Shown: one piece after another, positions 6,696-9,777 of the stretch
Numbering within the stretch: position 1 is the stretch's first letter
Layout of the letters: each line of letters opens with the position of its first letter
DNA from: Campylobacteraceae bacterium
GTDB lineage: Bacteria; Campylobacterota; Campylobacteria; Campylobacterales; Sulfurovaceae
Assembly: GCA_026982175.1 (NCBI GenBank)
Contig: JALSHP010000350.1
Span: forward strand, 1 to 9,777
DNA: 9,777 bases
Reading direction: 5' to 3'
Notes under the pieces: generated by a model
The model's input: only the letters and a program-made list of their open reading frames with translations
The model's database searches: none
Told to the model about the DNA's origin: nothing
Position numbers and translations under genes: made by a program

Positions 6696-7670
6696 ATGCT
6701 TATAGATGGACACGGACGAACCGTAGATTACCTCAGAATTTCACTCACTGAACGTTGTAACTTTAGATGTCAATACTGTATGCCTGAAAAGCCTTTTTCA
6801 TGGGTTCCAAAAGAGAACTTACTTACTTTTGAAGAGCTTTTTGTTTTTGTCAAAGTTGCCATTGACGGTGGGGTGACAAAAATTCGCCTCACAGGTGGAG
6901 AACCTTTGCTCCGTCAAGACCTTGACAGTTTTATTAAGATGATTCACGACTATAAACCAGACATTGATTTGGCACTCACTACCAATGCGTTCATGTTAGA
7001 CCAAGTAGCCCAACGGCTCAAAGATGCAGGACTTAAACGGCTCAATATTTCACTTGATTCACTTAAAAAAGATGTGAAGTCCAAGATAGTAGGAAAAGAT
7101 GTACTCGATGGTGTCTTAAAAGGCATAGACAAGGCTTTAGAAGTTGGCTTAGGGGTTAAGATAAACATGGTGCCGTTAAAGGGCATTAATGATGTCGAGA
7201 TTTTAGATGTCATGAACTTTTGTCGTGAGCGAAACATTAAAATACGTTTCATCGAATACATGGAAAATGAACATGCATCAAGTGCCATAGAAGGAATGCA
7301 TGGACGAGAGATTTTAGAAAAAGTCAAAGAGAAACACACCATTAAAGCCTTAGGAAGAGAGGGGGCGAGTCCATCATTTAACTACCTACTTGATGGCGAG
7401 TATGAGTTTGGACTCATTGACCCTCATAAGCATGACTTTTGTGAATCTTGTAACCGTATTCGTTTGACAGCTGAGGGTAACTTGATTCCATGCTTGTATT
7501 TTGATGAAGCGATGAGCATCGCCGAAGCTGTCAAAGCTGGTGACATTGAGGGTGCTGCTGCTGTTTTAGGACAAGTGCTAAAAGACAAACCCAAAGAGAA
7601 CAGATGGAGCGAAGAGGAGTTAGAAGACAGAGAAATTTCCAAACGTGCTTTTTATGAGACTGGGGGGTGA
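6696..7670 (+). CDS. moaA: GTP 3',8-cyclase MoaA, molybdenum cofactor biosynthesis
   Basis: Radical-SAM enzyme that rearranges GTP to 3',8-cyclo-7,8-dihydro-GTP, the first step of molybdopterin synthesis, in the cytoplasm. The 324 residues match the family length. The SAM-binding [4Fe-4S] cluster motif is CNFRCQYC (Cys21, Cys25, Cys28), with SAM-contact GGEP at 67-70; the second, substrate-binding cluster uses Cys249, Cys252 (CESCNRIR) and Cys266 (IPCLYF). The C-terminus ends in GlyGly (323-324), the conserved tail needed for activity in studied MoaA proteins. The leader AGGGA lies 7 nt from the ATG. It stands alone here, without other mo genes, between the petC hairpin and its own terminator; it would supply Moco enzymes such as nitrate reductase or formate dehydrogenase encoded elsewhere. 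Confidence 0.96.
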   Translation: MLIDGHGRTVDYLRISLTERCNFRCQYCMPEKPFSWVPKENLLTFEELFVFVKVAIDGGVTKIRLTGGEPLLRQDLDSFIKMIHDYKPDIDLALTTNAFMLDQVAQRLKDAGLKRLNISLDSLKKDVKSKIVGKDVLDGVLKGIDKALEVGLGVKINMVPLKGINDVEILDVMNFCRERNIKIRFIEYMENEHASSAIEGMHGREILEKVKEKHTIKALGREGASPSFNYLLDGEYEFGLIDPHKHDFCESCNRIRLTAEGNLIPCLYFDEAMSIAEAVKAGDIEGAAAVLGQVLKDKPKENRWSEEELEDREISKRAFYETGG

Positions 7671-7685
7671 TGTTTTATTGGGAGG

Positions 7686-7706
7686 AAAGGCTTAATGAGC
7701 TTTTTT
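7686..7706 (+). terminator. Intrinsic terminator of moaA
   Basis: AAAGGCU (7686-7692) pairs with AGCUUUU (7698-7704), including one G-U pair, around a 5-nt loop, and the T-run continues to 7706 (six T in total). It starts 16 bp after the moaA stop and separates moaA from the toxin-antitoxin remnant. Confidence 0.65.
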
Positions 7707-7709
7707 CGA

Positions 7710-7715
7710 TATAAT
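7710..7715 (+). promoter_or_regulatory. Possible -10 box of the antitoxin gene
   Basis: TATAAT just after the moaA terminator, 21 bp before the antitoxin start codon, with AGGAG at 7727-7731 as ribosome binding site. No -35 box is evident. The very short leader is typical of toxin-antitoxin operons, but this is a consensus match only. Confidence 0.35.
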
Positions 7716-7736
7716 AAATAAAAAAGAGGAGTTAAA

Positions 7737-7946
7737 ATGACAATTACGCTAAATATTCAAAATGAACAACTTTTTGATAAATTATTGTGGCTCTTAAATC
7801 GTTTTACCAACGAGGGATTAGAGATTATAACTTACAGAAAAATCACAGCCAAAGAACCTAAAAAAACTCCTCTATCTGAATTCTCTGGAATGTGGGAGGG
7901 AAGAGATATTTCACAAGAGTCGATTAGAGAAAAAGCATGGAAGTAG
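7737..7946 (+). CDS. VapB-like antitoxin of a VapBC-type toxin-antitoxin pair
   Basis: A 69-residue protein that would neutralise a PIN-domain ribonuclease toxin. The N-terminal half (TITLNIQNEQLFDKLLWLL) looks like a short beta strand plus amphipathic helix; the C-terminal half carries FSGMWEGRDIS...IREKAWK (49-69), the Trp- and basic-rich tail seen in antitoxins paired with VapC, where it plugs the toxin active site. No classical DNA-binding fold (MazE-like swapped hairpin or ribbon-helix-helix) is certain from sequence. AGGAG lies 5 nt before the ATG. Its last codons overlap the following toxin frame by 10 bp (7937-7946), the usual translational coupling in such pairs. The gene looks intact although its toxin is gutted. 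Family placement is by motif memory. Confidence 0.72.
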   Translation: MTITLNIQNEQLFDKLLWLLNRFTNEGLEIITYRKITAKEPKKTPLSEFSGMWEGRDISQESIREKAWK

Positions 7947-8122
7947 TCCTACTTGATACCAATATATGTTTAGTCCCTAAATCTCATGGGGTTAGCTATA
8001 ATTTAGATATTCCCGATAGTTTGATTGCCTCAACAGCTTTAGTCAAGGGCTATAAACTTTTTACCTACAACATAAAAGACTTTAGATTTATAGATAACCT
8101 TGAATTGATAAAAAATCCGTAG
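7937..8122 (+). pseudogene. Internally deleted VapC-type PIN-domain toxin
   Basis: Only 61 codons, where VapC toxins run to about 125-135. The N-terminus has the first strand and first catalytic acid (VVLLDTNIC, Asp7). The sequence then jumps at about residue 12-16 to the C-terminal part: LDIPDSLIASTAL (third acid Asp27) and LFTYNIKDFRFI (Asn45/Asp48 region). The central segment of roughly 65-75 residues, with the second catalytic acid (the Glu of the usual S.xT..E motif), is absent. The frame is kept across the join, so a small protein could still be made, but it should lack RNase activity. The start overlaps the antitoxin stop by 10 bp. It could be a dead relic or a small protein retained to bind the antitoxin. 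Confidence 0.75.
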
Positions 8123-8123
8123 G

Positions 8124-8141
8124 GTGCAATTGCTATTGCAC
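8124..8141 (+). terminator. Hairpin directly after the toxin remnant
   Basis: GTGCAAT (8124-8130) and ATTGCAC (8135-8141) form a perfect 7-bp stem with a TGCT loop, 2 bp after the stop codon. No T-run follows (GATAAAACC), so termination would be weak. It may also be the remains of a small dispersed palindromic repeat, which needs a genome-wide search. Confidence 0.45.
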
Positions 8142-8157
8142 GATAAAACCAAACTTG

Positions 8158-8163
8158 TATAAA
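8158..8163 (+). promoter_or_regulatory. Possible -10 box of the nuclease gene
   Basis: TATAAA 66 bp before the GTG start of the nuclease. TTGCAC at 8136-8141, inside the hairpin, lies 16 bp upstream and could act as a poor -35 box. AT-rich context lowers confidence. Confidence 0.3.
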
Positions 8164-8229
8164 ATTGTGTTTTCGCCGAAAGGCTTAGTTGCTCAATGAT
8201 AAACTTTAAAGAGATGAAGAAGGATAGGC

Positions 8230-9396
8230 GTGGATAACAAGTATATAGAACTCTTTCAATTAATAGAAGACATTTTAATCAAACAAGAAGCACAAAAAAT
8301 GCGAGGATTAAATGACTATAACATGGTTAATGTTGTGCGTAAGGCTTCTCATGAAGTGGGTATGCATTCAAATGTGATTTATTCATTAATTAATCCTAAT
8401 GGATTACATTATCAAAATGATTTGTTTTTAAATTTATTTATTGAAAAAGTTTTGAATATAAGACTTAAGGATTTTGGAAAAGTTCTTGAAGTTAATGTTG
8501 AAGAGCAAACTAATAAAAATAGACGAATTGATTTTACAATTAAAAGTGAAAATTATTTAATTGGGATAGAGATGAAAGTTAATGCAAGGGATTTAAAAAA
8601 TCAAATTTTTGATTACTTTGAATCTTTGCAAAAAGAATTAAATGAACAAAAAATTTGTATGTATTATTTAACTAAAGATGGGAAAGATGCTTCTCAAGCT
8701 AGTACTAAGGGTATAGATATTGAAAGAATCTCTTTTCAAGAACATATATTGGATTGGCTAAATGCTTGTCAAAATGAAGTCAAAAATATTACCAATTTAA
8801 ATGTGGCTTTAGAGGATTATAAAAATATTGTAAAAAAAGTTACAAATAAATACAAGGGGAATGTTGTGAGTATTGAAGAAGAATTATTGAAGTCTAATAA
8901 GCATTTAAAAAATGCATTATTGTTAGACAAAAAAATGAATCATATTAAAGGAAAAGTTTTAAATCGTTTTTTTGAAGACATTGAAATTAGTTTAGGAAAA
9001 GAGTTCACAAGTGTTACTAAAGAAGTGGGAAATGTAGATAAGGATAGAGTTTTTGATGAAAAAAAATGTATAAATCTGTATTCTAAAACTAAATATAAAC
9101 CAAAACATTTTGGTGTTTTTTTTGATTGTAAGTTTTTTAATAACTTATATTTAAGTATTGAATTACATGTTGGTCATTTGTATTATGGTCTTGTTAAGTT
9201 GAAAAATTTCAAACTTATTCCTCTAACTGATAATGATAGAGAACTATTTAAGGGTATTAGTTCGGAAAAAAACACAAGATATGTAAAGAAAATTACTAAT
9301 ACTCTATCGGATGAAAATATATTGGATTTTGGTAATTCAAAATTAAAAGATGAGATAGTACAGTTCATTCATCAAGTTAAAGAAAATCAAAAGTAA
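8230..9396 (+). CDS. PD-(D/E)XK nuclease family protein
   Basis: A 388-residue protein with the catalytic core of a PD-(D/E)XK nuclease: RRIDFTI (Asp101), GIEMKVNA (Glu114-x-Lys116) and a following helix with Gln125 (NQIFDYFESL). The N-terminal part has EVGMHSNVIYSLINP followed by NDLFLNLF (Glu42, His46-Ser47), the E..HS...L..P pattern I associate with the PDDEXK_4 family, often found in accessory or defence-linked loci. The C-terminal third (about 215-388) has no recognised motif. The start is GTG at 8230, with AAGGA five bases upstream; no in-frame ATG is better placed. No methyltransferase, helicase or ATPase stands beside it, so it is not an obvious restriction system. The gene is much more AT-rich than its neighbours (9 of 60 bases are G or C in 8401-8460, against 22 of 60 in petB 4561-4620), which suggests transfer. 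Target unknown. Confidence 0.78.
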   Translation: MDNKYIELFQLIEDILIKQEAQKMRGLNDYNMVNVVRKASHEVGMHSNVIYSLINPNGLHYQNDLFLNLFIEKVLNIRLKDFGKVLEVNVEEQTNKNRRIDFTIKSENYLIGIEMKVNARDLKNQIFDYFESLQKELNEQKICMYYLTKDGKDASQASTKGIDIERISFQEHILDWLNACQNEVKNITNLNVALEDYKNIVKKVTNKYKGNVVSIEEELLKSNKHLKNALLLDKKMNHIKGKVLNRFFEDIEISLGKEFTSVTKEVGNVDKDRVFDEKKCINLYSKTKYKPKHFGVFFDCKFFNNLYLSIELHVGHLYYGLVKLKNFKLIPLTDNDRELFKGISSEKNTRYVKKITNTLSDENILDFGNSKLKDEIVQFIHQVKENQK

Positions 9397-9427
9397 ACTA
9401 TCATAGAGAAATAAGGATACATAACCC

Positions 9428-9777
9428 ATGACTGACTGGCTAAAAAAACTAATAGAAAAAATCAAAAAATCAGACTTCTATAAAAATATAGAGAAAAAAC
9501 TGCAAGAAGCAGCACCTGCTACGCAAAACATTCCTACCAAACAAAAAGTTATCATGGCGATTTCTGTCTTGCTTATTTTGGACATGAGTATTTTTATGGC
9601 TAAATCTTTGTCTAATATGAACAAAGAAGAGACAGAACTTCAAAAAATTTCAAAAAACTTGGAAGAGGTGAAATATTTTGATGCTAATAAATCTGCTTTA
9701 GGAGATTTATTAGGGGCTGATAAGGTTTATTTTATTGTTGATGAAGCTTTAAATGTTGATGTTATTTTTCAAGAGGG
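9428..9777 (+). CDS. Unrecognised single-pass membrane protein, 3'-truncated by window edge
   Basis: An open frame begins at ATG 9428 and runs without stop to the window end (116 codons). Residues 1-41 are charged and Lys-rich (TDWLKKLIEKIKKSD), presumably cytoplasmic. A hydrophobic helix spans about 44-61 (VIMAISVLLILDMSIFMA). It is followed by a charged, probably helical stretch (NKEETELQKISKNLEEVK) on the other side of the membrane, then GDLLGADKVYFIVDEALN, which looks like the start of a folded domain. I do not recognise the family. AAGGA (9413-9417) lies 10 nt before the ATG, slightly long. It follows the nuclease stop by 31 bp and might be cotranscribed, but its base composition is back to the backbone level (21 of 60 G or C in 9481-9540), so it is probably not part of the same transfer. 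Confidence 0.7.
   Translation, partial: MTDWLKKLIEKIKKSDFYKNIEKKLQEAAPATQNIPTKQKVIMAISVLLILDMSIFMAKSLSNMNKEETELQKISKNLEEVKYFDANKSALGDLLGADKVYFIVDEALNVDVIFQE

Noticed and set aside
6950..7342. Minus-strand open frame of 130 codons opposite moaA
   Set aside because: Ser/Met-rich shadow of MoaA coding sequence, with no domain or start signal.
7695..7721. Eight-codon frame (MSFFRYNK) with GGAGG upstream, after moaA
   Set aside because: It overlaps the moaA terminator and is too short to support as a gene; the ribosome-binding-like GGAGG is probably chance.
8175..8184. GCC GAAA GGC mini-hairpin as an RNA gene or riboswitch
   Set aside because: Only three base pairs; no larger conserved fold is visible around it.
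7671..9777. Complete toxin-antitoxin, restriction-modification or CRISPR system
   Set aside because: The toxin lacks its central half, the nuclease has no methyltransferase partner, and no repeat-spacer pattern exists.

Overview
The window comes from an AT-rich Gram-negative bacterium, most likely a Campylobacterota (the former Epsilonproteobacteria, such as a Sulfurimonas-, Sulfurovum- or Arcobacter-like organism). The main evidence is a compact Rieske / cytochrome b / di-haem cytochrome c (petABC) operon whose third subunit is the fused di-haem type known from Campylobacter, Helicobacter and Wolinella. AT-rich intergenic DNA with TATAAT boxes and weak or absent -35 boxes fits this group. 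The genus cannot be fixed from the sequence alone.

Layout. (1) 1-1549: the 3' five-sixths of mnmG, a tRNA-modification gene whose start lies outside the window. (2) 1676/1689-2603: a lipoprotein delta-class carbonic anhydrase. Its start region carries a 13-bp near-perfect tandem duplication, so two start codons in different frames compete for one ribosome binding site. (3) 2651-3490, minus strand: a SCO/SenC copper-thiol protein, convergent with the carbonic anhydrase and sharing an 11-bp-stem terminator with it. (4) 3764-6595: petA-petB-petC, the cytochrome bc1 complex, divergent from the SCO gene. (5) 6696-7670: moaA (molybdopterin synthesis) between two hairpins. (6) 7737-8122: a VapBC-type toxin-antitoxin remnant, with an intact antitoxin and a PIN toxin that has lost its middle half. 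(7) 8230-9396: a very AT-rich PD-(D/E)XK nuclease gene. (8) 9428 to the window end: the start of an unrecognised single-TM protein whose base composition returns to that of the backbone.

The left two thirds is core metabolism: quinol oxidation (PetABC), likely copper delivery or thiol chemistry for respiratory enzymes (SCO), CO2/bicarbonate interconversion outside the cytoplasm (carbonic anhydrase), and cofactor and tRNA maturation (MoaA, MnmG). The stretch from about 7671 to 9396 looks like an accessory insertion between moaA and the last gene: it has a decayed toxin-antitoxin pair, a lone nuclease of a defence-associated fold, lower GC, and a 10-bp direct repeat at either side of the toxin-antitoxin remnant.

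I found no convincing multi-gene novel system. The observations most worth following are the duplicated start region of the carbonic anhydrase, the in-frame gutted VapC that still overlaps its antitoxin, and the isolated AT-rich nuclease. No tRNA, rRNA, CRISPR array, insertion sequence or origin was seen.
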